DNA of 64,000 bases from DASVFB01 sp963815965 (GCA_963815965.1 CAWFIT010000017.1:147945-211944), one strand, 5' to 3'. Positions 32,411 through 41,450 are shown, counted from the first letter of the stretch. Translations and numbers: made by a program. Notes: generated by a model from the letters alone, not told the origin.

Positions 32411-32793
32411 TAAGTCTTAGACGCTGCCTTCTTGCCGCGCCCGACGGTCTTCTTCGGGCCCTTGCGCGTGCGCGCATTCGTCTTCGTCCGCTGGCCGTTC
32501 ACCGGCAAGCCGCGGCGATGGCGGATGCCGCGGTAGGCGCCGATCTCGCCGAGACGCTTGACGGCCTGGGTGCGCTCGCGGCGAAGGTCGCCCTCGACCT
32601 CGAGCTCCGTGTCGATGTAGTCGCGCAGCTTCGTCACTTCCTCGTCGGTGAGGTCCTTCACCTTCGTGTCCGGCGAGATGCCGAGTTCGGCGGTGACCTT
32701 CTGCGCGGTCGACTGGCCGATGCCGTAGATGTACGTGAGCCCGATCTCGAGCCGCTTCTGATTTGGAAGATTGACTCCGGCGATGCGTGCCAT
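32410..32793 (-). CDS. rpsM: 30S ribosomal protein S13
   Basis: 127 residues from ATG at 32793 (MARIAGVNLPNQKRLEIGLT); the longer frame to 32883 is rejected. Conserved YIYGIGQSTAQKV and RGIRHRRGLPVNGQRTKTNA are present. S13 contacts the P-site tRNA through its basic tail. It follows rpmJ by 7 nt. Confidence 0.97.
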   Translation of the reverse strand: MARIAGVNLPNQKRLEIGLTYIYGIGQSTAQKVTAELGISPDTKVKDLTDEEVTKLRDYIDTELEVEGDLRRERTQAVKRLGEIGAYRGIRHRRGLPVNGQRTKTNARTRKGPKKTVGRGKKAASKT

Positions 32794-32800
32794 TGGTCTC

Positions 32801-32914
32801 CTAGCCTTGGCGCTGCTTGTGACGTGGATTCGTGCAGATGACCATGGTCCGGCCGTGCCGCTTGATGACGCGGCACCGCTCACACATGGGCTTGACGGAC
32901 GGTCTTACCTTCAT
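32801..32914 (-). CDS. rpmJ: 50S ribosomal protein L36 (zinc form)
   Basis: 37 residues, MKVRPSVKPMCERCRVIKRH then MVICTNPRHKQRQG, with the CxxC...C...H zinc ligands intact. It is too short for ordinary gene finders and is nested in a shadow frame. ATG overlaps the infA stop (TGATG). Confidence 0.95.
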   Translation of the reverse strand: MKVRPSVKPMCERCRVIKRHGRTMVICTNPRHKQRQG

Positions 32915-33135
32915 CATCGATACCTGTACGTAATTCGGCCGCGTGTGAGGTCGTATGGCGACAATTCCACTTTGACCTTGTCGCCGGGAAGGATCCGGAT
33001 GTAGTGCTTCCGCATCTTCCCCGAGATCGTCGCGAGAACGCTGTGGCCGCCTTCGACCTCGACTCGGAACATGGTGCTCGGCAGAGCCTCGGTGATCTCG
33101 CCCTCGACCTCGATTTTGTCCTCTTGCTTGGCCAA
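32914..33135 (-). CDS. infA: Translation initiation factor IF-1
   Basis: 73 residues: AKQEDKIEVEGEITEALPST, then FRVEVEGGHSVLATISGKMR and the OB-fold end SPYDLTRGRITYRYR. It occupies the A site during initiation. The start is TTG at 33135, preceded by AAAGGG at 5 nt; no ATG or GTG is available at the family start. A terminator-like hairpin separates it from map. Confidence 0.95.
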   Translation of the reverse strand: MAKQEDKIEVEGEITEALPSTMFRVEVEGGHSVLATISGKMRKHYIRILPGDKVKVELSPYDLTRGRITYRYR

Positions 33136-33157
33136 ATCCCTTTCGTTTCGAATGCAC

Positions 33158-33188
33158 AAAAAATGCGCACGAAATACCGCCTCGTGCG
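33158..33188 (-). terminator. Intrinsic-terminator-like hairpin between map and infA
   Basis: On the minus strand CGCACGA pairs with TCGTGCG around GGCGGTATT, and the stem is followed by CATTTTTTG. Stem plus six U fits a Rho-independent terminator. It lies inside an otherwise continuous operon, 23 nt before the infA start, so it may attenuate the distal genes. Confidence 0.65.
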
Positions 33189-33194
33189 GACGAA

Positions 33195-33962
33195 TTATGG
33201 TAGCAAACTGGCCTCGAGCCTCTGAGTGAGGATTTTCGGACCGCCCTCCGTCACCGCGACAGTGTGCTCGAAATGGGCCGACAGCGACTGGTCGGCCGTC
33301 GAGATCGACCACTCGTCGTCGTGGAGGTACACGTCGGGGCCGCCGGCGTTGATCATCGGCTCGATCGCCAGGGTCATCCCGGGCTGAAGCAGGGGCCCGT
33401 GCCCGGGCTCGCCGAAGTTCGGGATCTGCGGATCCTCGTGCATCTTCCGGCCCACCCCGTGCCCGACGAGACTGCGGACGACCGAGAAGCCGGCGTCCTC
33501 CGTCGTCTTCTGCACGGCGTGGCCGATGTCGGAGAGGTGGTTGCCGGGGCGGGCCTGCTCGATCCCTGCTGCGAGCGCGGCCTGTCCCGCGTCGAGCAAG
33601 CGCTGCGCCTCGTCGGAGATCTCGCCGACGGGGAACGTGTAGGCCGAGTCGCCGACGAAGCCGCCCAGCGTGACGCCGACGTCGACGGAGAGCACGTCTC
33701 CCTCCGCGAGCTGGTACGGGCCGGGGATGCCGTGCACGACCATCGAGTTCGGCGACGTGCAGATCGAGGCTGGGTAGCCGCGGTAGCCCTTGAACGTGGG
33801 CACGCCGCCTCGCGAGCGGATGAACTCCTCGGCGAGCTCGTCGAGCTCGTCCGTCGTAACGCCCGGACGGATGTGCTCGCCGAGCAGGTCGAGTGTCTCG
33901 ACGACGACGCGCGCCGCGAGCTCCATCTGCTCGATCTCGCCTGAGCTCTTGCGGATGATCAC
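33195..33962 (-). CDS. map: Methionine aminopeptidase, type I
   Basis: 255 residues from GTG at 33962, which overlaps the adk stop (GTGA). Metal ligands are D94, D105, H168, E201 and E232 (LSVDVGVT, VGDSAYTF, LVGHGVGRKMHE, LAIEPM, FEHTVAVTE). It removes the initiator Met from nascent proteins. The upstream part of the frame to 34064 is a shadow of adk. Confidence 0.96.
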   Translation of the reverse strand: MIIRKSSGEIEQMELAARVVVETLDLLGEHIRPGVTTDELDELAEEFIRSRGGVPTFKGYRGYPASICTSPNSMVVHGIPGPYQLAEGDVLSVDVGVTLGGFVGDSAYTFPVGEISDEAQRLLDAGQAALAAGIEQARPGNHLSDIGHAVQKTTEDAGFSVVRSLVGHGVGRKMHEDPQIPNFGEPGHGPLLQPGMTLAIEPMINAGGPDVYLHDDEWSISTADQSLSAHFEHTVAVTEGGPKILTQRLEASLLP

Positions 33963-34534
33963 GCGACCGCCGCCTGCTCGAGCGCCTGCTGGATCTCCGC
34001 GAAGACTTCGTTTACAGAGCGGTCGCCGTGGACGGTGACGACGTTGGAGCGGATGCGGTACCACTCGATCAGCGGCTCCGTCTCGCGGCGGTAGATCTCG
34101 AGACGCTTGGCAATCGCCTCCGGCGTGTCGTCGACGCGGCCTTCGATCTGTGCGCGCTTCAAGAGCCGTTCGATGGACACCGCGTGCGGCAGCTGGAGGA
34201 CGAAGACGACATCGAGCTCCTTGCCGATCTCCCGCAGCATCGGCTCGAGCGCCTCCGCCTGCGCCATCGTGCGGGGGAAGCCGTCGAGCGCGAAGCCCTT
34301 CTCGGTGTCGTCCTGCGCGAGGCGCTCGCGGATCAGCTCGATCATCAGATCGTCCGGCACGAGGTCGCCTCGGTCGTAGATCGGCTTCACCTTGCGGCCG
34401 AGCTCCGTCCCGGCCGCCATCGCGGCGCGCAGTATGTCGCCCGTGGCGATGTGCGGGATCCCGTATGACTCGCAGATCCGCTTCGCCTGCGTCCCTTTTC
34501 CGGAGCCCTGCGGCCCCAGCAGAAGAATGTTCAC
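33959..34534 (-). CDS. adk: Adenylate kinase, short (lid-less) form
   Basis: 191 residues. P-loop LLLGPQGSGKGTQAKRI, IPHIATGDILRAAM and LDGFPRTMAQAEAL are present. The segment between IEGRVDDTPEAI and the rest lacks the 27-residue zinc lid of long forms. It interconverts AMP, ADP and ATP. The start is GTG at 34534, 10 nt after secY. Confidence 0.96.
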   Translation of the reverse strand: MNILLLGPQGSGKGTQAKRICESYGIPHIATGDILRAAMAAGTELGRKVKPIYDRGDLVPDDLMIELIRERLAQDDTEKGFALDGFPRTMAQAEALEPMLREIGKELDVVFVLQLPHAVSIERLLKRAQIEGRVDDTPEAIAKRLEIYRRETEPLIEWYRIRSNVVTVHGDRSVNEVFAEIQQALEQAAVA

Positions 34535-34544
34535 GTAACGGGCT

Positions 34545-35804
<1,260 letters not shown>

Positions 35805-36386
35805 CTAGCTGTCGGTCTCCTCGGCCTGCTCGGTCGCTTCCGCCTCGGGCTCTTCCGTGGCGGGCTTGGCCTTCGCCTTGCTCTTGGTCTTCTTCACCTT
35901 CGGCTCGCGCAGCAGCGTGACGGAACCGCCGGCGGCCTCGATCTTCTCGCGAGCGCTCGCCGAGACGGCGTGCGCGACAACGGTCAAAGTGGTGGTCAGC
36001 TCGCCCTTGCCGAGGATCTTCACGTCCTTGCGCGTCGTGCGGATCAGGCCGGCCTCCTTCAGTAGCTCCGGAGTTACCTCGGTGCCTGCGTCGAACCGCT
36101 CGAGCCCAGCGACGTTCACGGGCTGCGAGTACGTGCGGAAGGGGCCGATCGGCATCGCGTCCTTGGACGTCGAGCCGCGCTCCTTCCCTGTCCGCATGTA
36201 GATGGGCATCTGGCCGCCTTCGAACCCGGCGCGCATCTTGTGCGAGCCCGAGCGCGACTTCTGGCCCTTGATGCCGCGACCGGAATAGCGACCCTTGCCC
36301 GAGCCCAGGCCGCGGCCGACGCGCTTGCGGTCCTTGCGCGGCTGGGCGGGGCTGAGGTTCGAGAGGTTGAGCTGTTCGGACGCCAC
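35805..36386 (-). CDS. rplO: 50S ribosomal protein L15 with acidic C-terminal tail
   Basis: 193 residues. The L15 core reads LSNLSPAQPRKDRKRVGRGL, GIKGQKSRSG and FEGGQMPIYMRTGKERG. After about residue 155 comes a Lys-rich then Glu/Ala-rich tail (KKTKSKAKAKPATEEPEAEA) not seen in typical 145-150-residue L15. GTG at 36386 overlaps the rpmD stop (TAGTG). Confidence 0.96.
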   Translation of the reverse strand: MASEQLNLSNLSPAQPRKDRKRVGRGLGSGKGRYSGRGIKGQKSRSGSHKMRAGFEGGQMPIYMRTGKERGSTSKDAMPIGPFRTYSQPVNVAGLERFDAGTEVTPELLKEAGLIRTTRKDVKILGKGELTTTLTVVAHAVSASAREKIEAAGGSVTLLREPKVKKTKSKAKAKPATEEPEAEATEQAEETDS

Positions 36387-36568
36387 TACTTGGTCTCCTC
36401 GACGCGCACGAGATGGCGCACCTTCCTCAGCATACCGGCGACGACCGGGCCTTCCTCGTGCTCGGCCGAGCGGCCGATTTTCCCGAGGCCGAGCGCGCGC
36501 AGCGTGCCGCGGTGGCGCTGCGAATTGCCGATCTGGGAACGAACCTGCGTGACCTTAAGCTTCGCCAC
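36386..36568 (-). CDS. rpmD: 50S ribosomal protein L30
   Basis: 60 residues from GTG at 36568: AKLKVTQVRSQIGNSQRHRG, then TLRALGLGKIGRSAEHEEGP. It is embedded in a longer shadow frame. It overlaps the end of rpsE by 14 nt, so its translation is probably coupled. Confidence 0.95.
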   Translation of the reverse strand: MAKLKVTQVRSQIGNSQRHRGTLRALGLGKIGRSAEHEEGPVVAGMLRKVRHLVRVEETK

Positions 36569-37250
36569 CAGCCTCCTCCTCGGGTGCCGCAGGCTCCTCC
36601 GCCTCGGGCTCGGTGGGCGCTTCTTCGACCTGAGCGGTCGCCGGCTCGACGGCCTCGATCCCCAAGATGACCTCGACCGGCGTCTCGGGCTCGGTCGCTT
36701 CCTCGGGCTCAGGCTCCGGCTGCGGCGCCTTATACGGGAGCACGCGGGAAATGGGAAGGCCGCGCGTCTGCGCGACTTCCTCGGGCCGGCGAAGCCTCTG
36801 CAACGCATTCACGGTCGCCTTCGCCATGTTGATCGGATTCGTCGTGCCGAGGCTCTTCGCGAGGATGTCGCGGATGCCCGCCAGCTCCAGGACGGCGCGG
36901 ACGCCGCCGCCGGCGATGACGCCGGTTCCCTCGCTCGCCGGCCGCAACAGCACGCGCGCGGCGCCGAACGCCCCGAGCGACTCGTGCGTGATCGTCGAGC
37001 CGTGCTTTGGAACGGCGAAGAGATTTTTCTTCGCGTCGTCGACCGCCTTCGTGATCGCAAGCGGAACCTCGCGCGCCTTTCCGTAGCCGACGCCGACGCG
37101 GTCCACTTCGTCGCCGATGACGACGAGCGCCGTGAACGAGAACCGCCGACCGCCCTTGACCACCTTGGCGACGCGGTTGATCTCGATCACCCGCTCCTTG
37201 AGCTCGCGCACCTCTTCGCGCGCGAACACTTCACGTTCGACACTTGTCAT
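36555..37250 (-). CDS. rpsE: 30S ribosomal protein S5 with long acidic tail
   Basis: 231 residues. The core has ELKERVIEINRVAKVVKGGR, FTALVVIGD, VGVGYGKAREVPLAI and GGGVRAVLELAGIRDILAKS. From about residue 185 a roughly 50-residue Glu/Pro/Ala-rich tail follows (VEPATAQVEEAPTEPEAEEP), beyond the usual 160-200. S5 is a decoding-fidelity protein. Its ribosome-binding site GAGAGGTGA (37257-37265) lies in one arm of the large palindrome upstream. Confidence 0.96.
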   Translation of the reverse strand: MTSVEREVFAREEVRELKERVIEINRVAKVVKGGRRFSFTALVVIGDEVDRVGVGYGKAREVPLAITKAVDDAKKNLFAVPKHGSTITHESLGAFGAARVLLRPASEGTGVIAGGGVRAVLELAGIRDILAKSLGTTNPINMAKATVNALQRLRRPEEVAQTRGLPISRVLPYKAPQPEPEPEEATEPETPVEVILGIEAVEPATAQVEEAPTEPEAEEPAAPEEEAGGEA

Positions 37251-37414
37251 CGATGTTCACCTCTCGTGTAGGTCGTGCCGCCCAGCCGCGAAAAGCAAGC
37301 GAGACAAGGACGCAGGGAGCGCTCGTAGCCAGAGGCTACGGGCGCGACTGAGGACGCTGTATCGCGCCGCTTTGCAGCGCCCTGGGCGGTACGAGATACG
37401 CGAGAGGGGGACAT
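37251..37414 (-). repeat. 146-164-bp imperfect palindrome between rplR and rpsE (giant mRNA hairpin)
   Basis: The outer arms 37261-37285 and 37382-37406 match as inverted repeats at 21 of 25 positions. The inner arms 37319-37330 and 37334-37345 match at 11 of 12 around an AGA loop (GTAGCC-AGA-GGCTAC), with weaker pairing between. The outermost bases extend the match (GATGTTCAC with GATGTCCCC). It holds no gene. In the mRNA the distal arm carries the rpsE ribosome-binding site, which would pair with CCCCCTCTCG just after the rplR stop. Confidence 0.75.
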
Positions 37415-37416
37415 CA

Positions 37417-37773
37417 TCAAAACTTCAGCCCTCCCTCGCGTGCGCCGTCGGCGAGCGCCTTGACGCGTCCGTGATACAGGTAGCCGGCGCGGTCGAAGAC
37501 GCACGTCTCGATGCCGGCCTCCTTTGCCGCGGCGGCAAGAAGCTTGCCGACCTCGGCCGCCTGCTCGATCTTCGTGCCTTTGAAGGACGCCCGCAGCGGC
37601 AGCCAGGACGCCGCGGCGAGAGTCTTCCCCGCGTGGTCGTCGACGAGCTGCGCCGAGATGCCCCGGTTCGACCGGAAGACGACCAGGCGGGGACGCTCGG
37701 CCGTGCCGAAGAGCTTGCCGCGCACGCGCTTGTGCCGGCGAGCGCGAGCCTGTGGCTTCGTCAGCGTCGCCAT
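37417..37773 (-). CDS. rplR: 50S ribosomal protein L18
   Basis: 118 residues: KPQARARRHKRVRGKLFGTA, RPRLVVFRSNRGISAQLVDD and CVFDRAGYLYHGRVKALADG. It binds 5S rRNA. Its ATG overlaps the rplF stop (TAATG). Confidence 0.96.
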   Translation of the reverse strand: MATLTKPQARARRHKRVRGKLFGTAERPRLVVFRSNRGISAQLVDDHAGKTLAAASWLPLRASFKGTKIEQAAEVGKLLAAAAKEAGIETCVFDRAGYLYHGRVKALADGAREGGLKF

Positions 37774-38306
37774 TACGCGCGCTTCCCGACCTTGCGGCGA
37801 ACGTACTCGCCCTCGTAGCGGATGCCCTTGCCCTTGTACGGCTCGGGCTTGCGCACCTTGCGCACCTTCGCGGCGACCTCGCCGACCTGCTGCTTGTCCA
37901 CGCCCTTGACGAGGACCTGCGTGGGCACGGGCACCTCGAACGTGATGCCAAGCGGCGGATCGATGACGACAGGATGTGAGTAGCCGACGTTGAGCTCGAG
38001 CGACGTGCCGCGCAGGCTCGCGCGATAGCCGACGCCCTGGATCTCGAGGCGCTTCTCGAATCCTTTTGTGACTCCCTCGACCATGTTGGCAATCAGCGAG
38101 CGCGTCAGTCCGTGCAGCGCACGATCCTCGCCGCGGTCGGTCGGGCGCGTGACGACGAGTTCGTCGTCCTGGCGCTCGACCGTGATCCGCACAGGCACGG
38201 CCTGCGTGAGCTCGCCGAGCGGCCCGTTGACCATGATGCGGCCGGGGTCGATGGCGATGTTAACGCCGGTCGGCACGGGGATTGGTTGTCTTCCGATGCG
38301 GCTCAT
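37773..38306 (-). CDS. rplF: 50S ribosomal protein L6
   Basis: 177 residues, two repeated L6 domains; MSRIGRQPIPVPTGVNIAID at the start and PEPYKGKGIRYEGEYVRRKV at the end are family signatures. It lies near the factor-binding site. ATG overlaps the rpsH stop (TAATG). Confidence 0.97.
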   Translation of the reverse strand: MSRIGRQPIPVPTGVNIAIDPGRIMVNGPLGELTQAVPVRITVERQDDELVVTRPTDRGEDRALHGLTRSLIANMVEGVTKGFEKRLEIQGVGYRASLRGTSLELNVGYSHPVVIDPPLGITFEVPVPTQVLVKGVDKQQVGEVAAKVRKVRKPEPYKGKGIRYEGEYVRRKVGKRA

Positions 38307-38701
38307 TACCAGACGAAGGCGACGACCTCGCCGCCGACGCCGCGCTCGGCGGCGGTGCGGTCCGTGACGAGACCGTTCGACGTGGACAGGATCGCGGTGC
38401 CCATTCCGCCAAGCACGCGCGGCAAACGATCCTTGCGCGCGTAGACGCGGCGACCAGGCTTGGACACGCGCTTGAGGTCGGTGATGACGCGCTCGCGGCT
38501 GCGGCCGTACTTCAACTCGACCACGAGGTGGTCGAACGACTCGCCGCGCTCGACGTGAAAGTCCTTGACGTACCCCTCCTCCTTGAGCAGGCGGGCAATC
38601 TCGACCTTCAACTTGGACGAGGGCATGACGACGCGGTCCTGCAACGCCTTGTTGGCGTTACGGATGCGCGTGAGCATGTCTGCTACGGGGTCGGTCATCA
38701 T
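38306..38701 (-). CDS. rpsH: 30S ribosomal protein S8
   Basis: 131 residues: MTDPVADMLTRIRNANKALQ, then LKRVSKPGRRVYARKDRLPR and the C-terminal VGGEVVAFVW. S8 organises the 16S central domain and in E. coli represses the spc operon by binding its mRNA. It follows rpsN by 7 nt. Confidence 0.97.
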   Translation of the reverse strand: MMTDPVADMLTRIRNANKALQDRVVMPSSKLKVEIARLLKEEGYVKDFHVERGESFDHLVVELKYGRSRERVITDLKRVSKPGRRVYARKDRLPRVLGGMGTAILSTSNGLVTDRTAAERGVGGEVVAFVW

Positions 38702-38708
38702 GGCGTTA

Positions 38709-38894
38709 TCACCAGCTCGATTTCGTCATGCCCGGGATGCCGCCCTGGTGCGCGAGCTCGCGCAGGCAGATCCGGCAGAGGCCGAACTTGCGGTAGACCG
38801 CGCGGGGGCGCCCGCAGCGGTTGCAGCGCGAGTACGCGCGGACTTTGAACCGCGTCGGGCGCGACTGCTTGACGACAAGCGATTTCTTTGCCAC
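38709..38894 (-). CDS. rpsZ: 30S ribosomal protein S14, zinc type
   Basis: 61 residues from GTG at 38894. Zinc ligands are CNRC and CRIC (RAYSRCNRCGRPRAVYRKFG). The short Zn form is typical of Gram-positive genomes; the longer zinc-free paralogue is not in this window. Confidence 0.95.
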   Translation of the reverse strand: MAKKSLVVKQSRPTRFKVRAYSRCNRCGRPRAVYRKFGLCRICLRELAHQGGIPGMTKSSW

Positions 38895-39476
38895 CTACAC
38901 CTGCTCCCTTCGTCCGTCCTCGCCGGCGAACGGCATCCCGAGCGCGGAAAGAAGCGCACGCGCCTGCTCGTCGGTCTCGGCGGAGGTCGTGATGGCGACG
39001 TCGAGCCCGCGGATCGCGGCGATCGAGTCGTAGTCGATTTCCGGAAAGATGATCTGCTCGCGGATCCCGAGCGAGAAGTTGCCGCGGCCGTCGAACGAGC
39101 CGAGGTTCAGCCCGCGGAAGTCGCGAATGCGCGGAAGGGCGATCGAGATCAGACGGTCGAGGAACTCCCACATCCGCGCGCCGCGCAGCGTGACGCGCGC
39201 GCCGATCGGCATTCCCTCGCGCACCTTAAAGCTTGCGATCGACTTCCTCGCGCGCCGCATCTGCGCGCGCTGGCCGGCGATCGTCGACAGCTCGTCGAGT
39301 GCCGAGTCGAGCGCCTTCGCCTCGGTTTTCGCTTCGCCGACGCCCATGTTCAGCGTGATCTTCTCGATCCTCGGCACCTGCATGACAGAGCTGAGCCCCA
39401 GCTCGTCCTTGAGGCGACGGCGCAGGTCGCGCTCGTACACCTCCTTCAATCTCGGTGCGTAGCCGTTGGTCGCCAT
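38895..39476 (-). CDS. rplE: 50S ribosomal protein L5
   Basis: 193 residues from ATG at 39476, overlapping the rplX stop (TAATG); the longer frame to 39869 is a shadow. Signatures are QVPRIEKITLNMGVGEA, KSIASFKVREGMPIGARVTL and FPEIDYDSIAAIRGLDVAIT. It contacts 5S rRNA and the P-site tRNA. Confidence 0.97.
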   Translation of the reverse strand: MATNGYAPRLKEVYERDLRRRLKDELGLSSVMQVPRIEKITLNMGVGEAKTEAKALDSALDELSTIAGQRAQMRRARKSIASFKVREGMPIGARVTLRGARMWEFLDRLISIALPRIRDFRGLNLGSFDGRGNFSLGIREQIIFPEIDYDSIAAIRGLDVAITTSAETDEQARALLSALGMPFAGEDGRREQV

Positions 39477-39850
39477 TACTTGTCGATGTCCTGTCCGCAG
39501 TCGGCCCTTTTGCAGACACGCACCTTGTTGGCGCGCTCGCCCTTCGTCTCGCGCGTCTCGACTCCGACCCGTGTCGGCCTGTGGCAGACAGGGCAGACCA
39601 GCATCACGCGGGACACCGGCACAGGCGCTGCCTTCTCGATGATGCCGCCCGGCGCGACCTGCTGGCCGCCCATGCGGCTCGCGTCCTTGAGCGGACGCGG
39701 ACGCGTGGCGCGCTTGACGATGTTGAGGTTTTCGACGATGACCTTGCTCTCGCGCGGCATGGCGTCGATCACGCGGCCCTGCTTGCCGCGGTCCTTGCCG
39801 CCGAGCATGTGCACGGTGTCGCCCTTGCGGATCTTCATTGCGTGTGCCAC
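39476..39850 (-). CDS. rplX: 50S ribosomal protein L24
   Basis: 124 residues. KOW motif MKIRKGDTVHMLGGKDRGKQ, then NIVKRATRPRPLKDASRMGG. Two Cys pairs (CPVC, and C...C near the end) suggest a zinc site. GTG at 39850 overlaps the rplN stop (TAGTG); ATG at 39838 is an alternative. Confidence 0.96.
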   Translation of the reverse strand: MAHAMKIRKGDTVHMLGGKDRGKQGRVIDAMPRESKVIVENLNIVKRATRPRPLKDASRMGGQQVAPGGIIEKAAPVPVSRVMLVCPVCHRPTRVGVETRETKGERANKVRVCKRADCGQDIDK

Positions 39851-40218
39851 TAGAGCACCTCCGGAGCAAGCGAGACGATCTTCATGAAGTTCTTCTCGCG
39901 CAGCTCGCGCGCGACCGGCCCGAAGATGCGGGTGCCGCGCGGGTTGCGCTGAGCGTCGATGATTACGGCCGCGTTCTCGTCGAACGCGATCTGCGTTCCG
40001 TCGTCGCGGCCGAACGGCTTCTTCGTCCGCACGACGACGGCCTTGACGACCTCGCCTTTCTTCACGGCGCCCTGAGGCGTCGCCGTCTTCACGGTCGCGG
40101 TGATGATGTCGCCGACGCGCGCGTAGCGGCGGTGCGAGCCGCCCATGACGCGAATGCAGAGCAGTTCGCGGGCGCCCGTGTTGTCGGCCACCTTGAGGCG
40201 CGATTCCTGCTGGATCAC
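39850..40218 (-). CDS. rplN: 50S ribosomal protein L14
   Basis: 122 residues: MIQQESRLKVADNTGARELL, GGSHRRYARVGDIITATVK, FDENAAVIIDAQRNPRGTRI. It lies at the subunit interface. GTG overlaps the rpsQ stop (GTGA). Confidence 0.97.
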   Translation of the reverse strand: MIQQESRLKVADNTGARELLCIRVMGGSHRRYARVGDIITATVKTATPQGAVKKGEVVKAVVVRTKKPFGRDDGTQIAFDENAAVIIDAQRNPRGTRIFGPVARELREKNFMKIVSLAPEVL

Positions 40219-40841
40219 TTGGCGACCTCGAGAATCTCTGCCAGCCGCCAGCGCTTCGTCTTCGACAGCGGCTTCGTCTCGACGATGCGGACGCGGTCGC
40301 CGACGTGCGCCTGGTTCTGCTCGTCGTGCGCGTGGAACTTGACCGAGCGCCGGATGACCTTCTTGTAGCGCTGGTGCGCGCGCACCGACTCGACCTTGAC
40401 GACGATCGTCTTGTCCATCGCGTCCGAGACGACGACGCCGCGCCGCTCCTGGCGGCGCCCGCGCTCGTGCTCGGGCTTGTCCAGGCGGACTATCGGCTTG
40501 CGCGTCTTCGGGCGTTCCCGCTGCAGTTTCGTGCGGGTGCGGCGCGCGCTGCGCGGGACGTGCTTGCGCGAGCGCTTGCGCGCAGGCTCCTGCGCAGGCG
40601 GCGCTGGAGCCAGGGCTTCGGCTGCAGGCGCTTCAACGGCTGCAGCCGCTTCGGCGGCGGGCTCCTCGGCAGCAGGCTCCTCGGCCGGCGCCTCGGACTC
40701 CGGCTCCGCGGTCCCCTCGGGCTCGACGGCTGCCTCCGGCTCGGCCGGAGTGCCTTCCTCGACGATCTCCGCCTCGGCGGCCGGAGCCTCGGTCTCGGCC
40801 GGCTCTTCTGTGTTGTTCGGCTCGTTTTCGATGTCGCTCAT
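40215..40841 (-). CDS. rpsQ: 30S ribosomal protein S17 with long N-terminal extension
   Basis: 208 residues against the usual 80-90. Residues 1-85 are Glu/Ala/Pro-rich (ETEAPAAEAEIVEEGTPAEP). Residues 86-130 are basic (KRSRKHVPRSARRTRTKLQR). The S17 OB-fold starts only at about 130 (GVVVSDAMDKTIVVKVESVR) and ends RWRLAEILEVAK. The ATG at 40841 overlaps the rpmC stop (ATGA), which supports translation of the extension. An internal start nearer the core is possible but lacks such coupling. Confidence 0.93.
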   Translation of the reverse strand: MSDIENEPNNTEEPAETEAPAAEAEIVEEGTPAEPEAAVEPEGTAEPESEAPAEEPAAEEPAAEAAAAVEAPAAEALAPAPPAQEPARKRSRKHVPRSARRTRTKLQRERPKTRKPIVRLDKPEHERGRRQERRGVVVSDAMDKTIVVKVESVRAHQRYKKVIRRSVKFHAHDEQNQAHVGDRVRIVETKPLSKTKRWRLAEILEVAK

Positions 40842-41035
40842 GAGTTCGTTTCTGCCCGCTGGTTGCGGACGGTCAGGATGCGGGCGATCTCGCGCTTCGC
40901 GAGCTTCAGCCGCGCGGTGTTCTCGAGTGCCCCGGTCACGGACTGGAAGCGCAGGTTGAACAGCTCCTGCCTGCGGTTGTGCAGCGCCTCCTCGAGTTGG
41001 TCGTCGCTCATGTCACGCAGGTCTCTAGCTTTCAA
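40838..41035 (-). CDS. rpmC: 50S ribosomal protein L29
   Basis: 65 residues: MKARDLRDMSDDQLEEALHN, then RQELFNLRFQSVTGALENTA and a two-helix hairpin. It binds near the tunnel exit and docks targeting factors. It overlaps the end of rplP by 11 nt. Confidence 0.95.
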   Translation of the reverse strand: MKARDLRDMSDDQLEEALHNRRQELFNLRFQSVTGALENTARLKLAKREIARILTVRNQRAETNS

Positions 41036-41450
41036 AGAGATCCGCCTCCCGCTTCACGATCTTCGTCTTGACGGAGAGCTTGTTGCCGGCGAGGCGCAGC
41101 GCCTCCTTGGCAAGAGGCTCCGGAACGCCGGAGAGCTCGAACATGACGCGCCCCGGCTTGACGACAGCGACCCATGCCTCGGGCGAGCCCTTGCCCTTGC
41201 CCATGCGGGTCTCGGCCGGCTTCTTCGTCACCGGCTTGTCCGGGAACACGTTGATCCAGACCTTGCCGCCGCGCTTGATCTTGCGCGTCATCGCGATCCG
41301 GGCCGCCTCGATCTCGCGGTTCGTGACCCAGGCGACGCCCGTCGCCTTGAGGCCGTAGTCGCCGAACTGGACCGTGTCCTGTCCCTTCGTCAGCCCGCGC
41401 CTCCGGCCACGCTGTTGCTTGCGGTACTTCGTCTTTTTGGGGAGGAGCAT
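41025..41450 (-). CDS. rplP: 50S ribosomal protein L16
   Basis: 141 residues: MLLPKKTKYRKQQRGRRRGL, ITNREIEAARIA-type segment and RMGKGKGSPEAWVAVVKPGR. It stabilises A-site tRNA. It abuts rpsC with no gap. Confidence 0.97.
   Translation of the reverse strand: MLLPKKTKYRKQQRGRRRGLTKGQDTVQFGDYGLKATGVAWVTNREIEAARIAMTRKIKRGGKVWINVFPDKPVTKKPAETRMGKGKGSPEAWVAVVKPGRVMFELSGVPEPLAKEALRLAGNKLSVKTKIVKREADLFES

Noticed and set aside
37261..37406. Hidden small gene between rplR and rpsE
   Set aside because: No open frame with a ribosome-binding site fits; the self-complementarity explains the segment better.
38709..38894. S14 as a zinc-stress paralogue
   Set aside because: The Zn-type S14 inside the spc operon is the normal primary copy in this lineage; no second copy is visible to argue for a paralogue switch.
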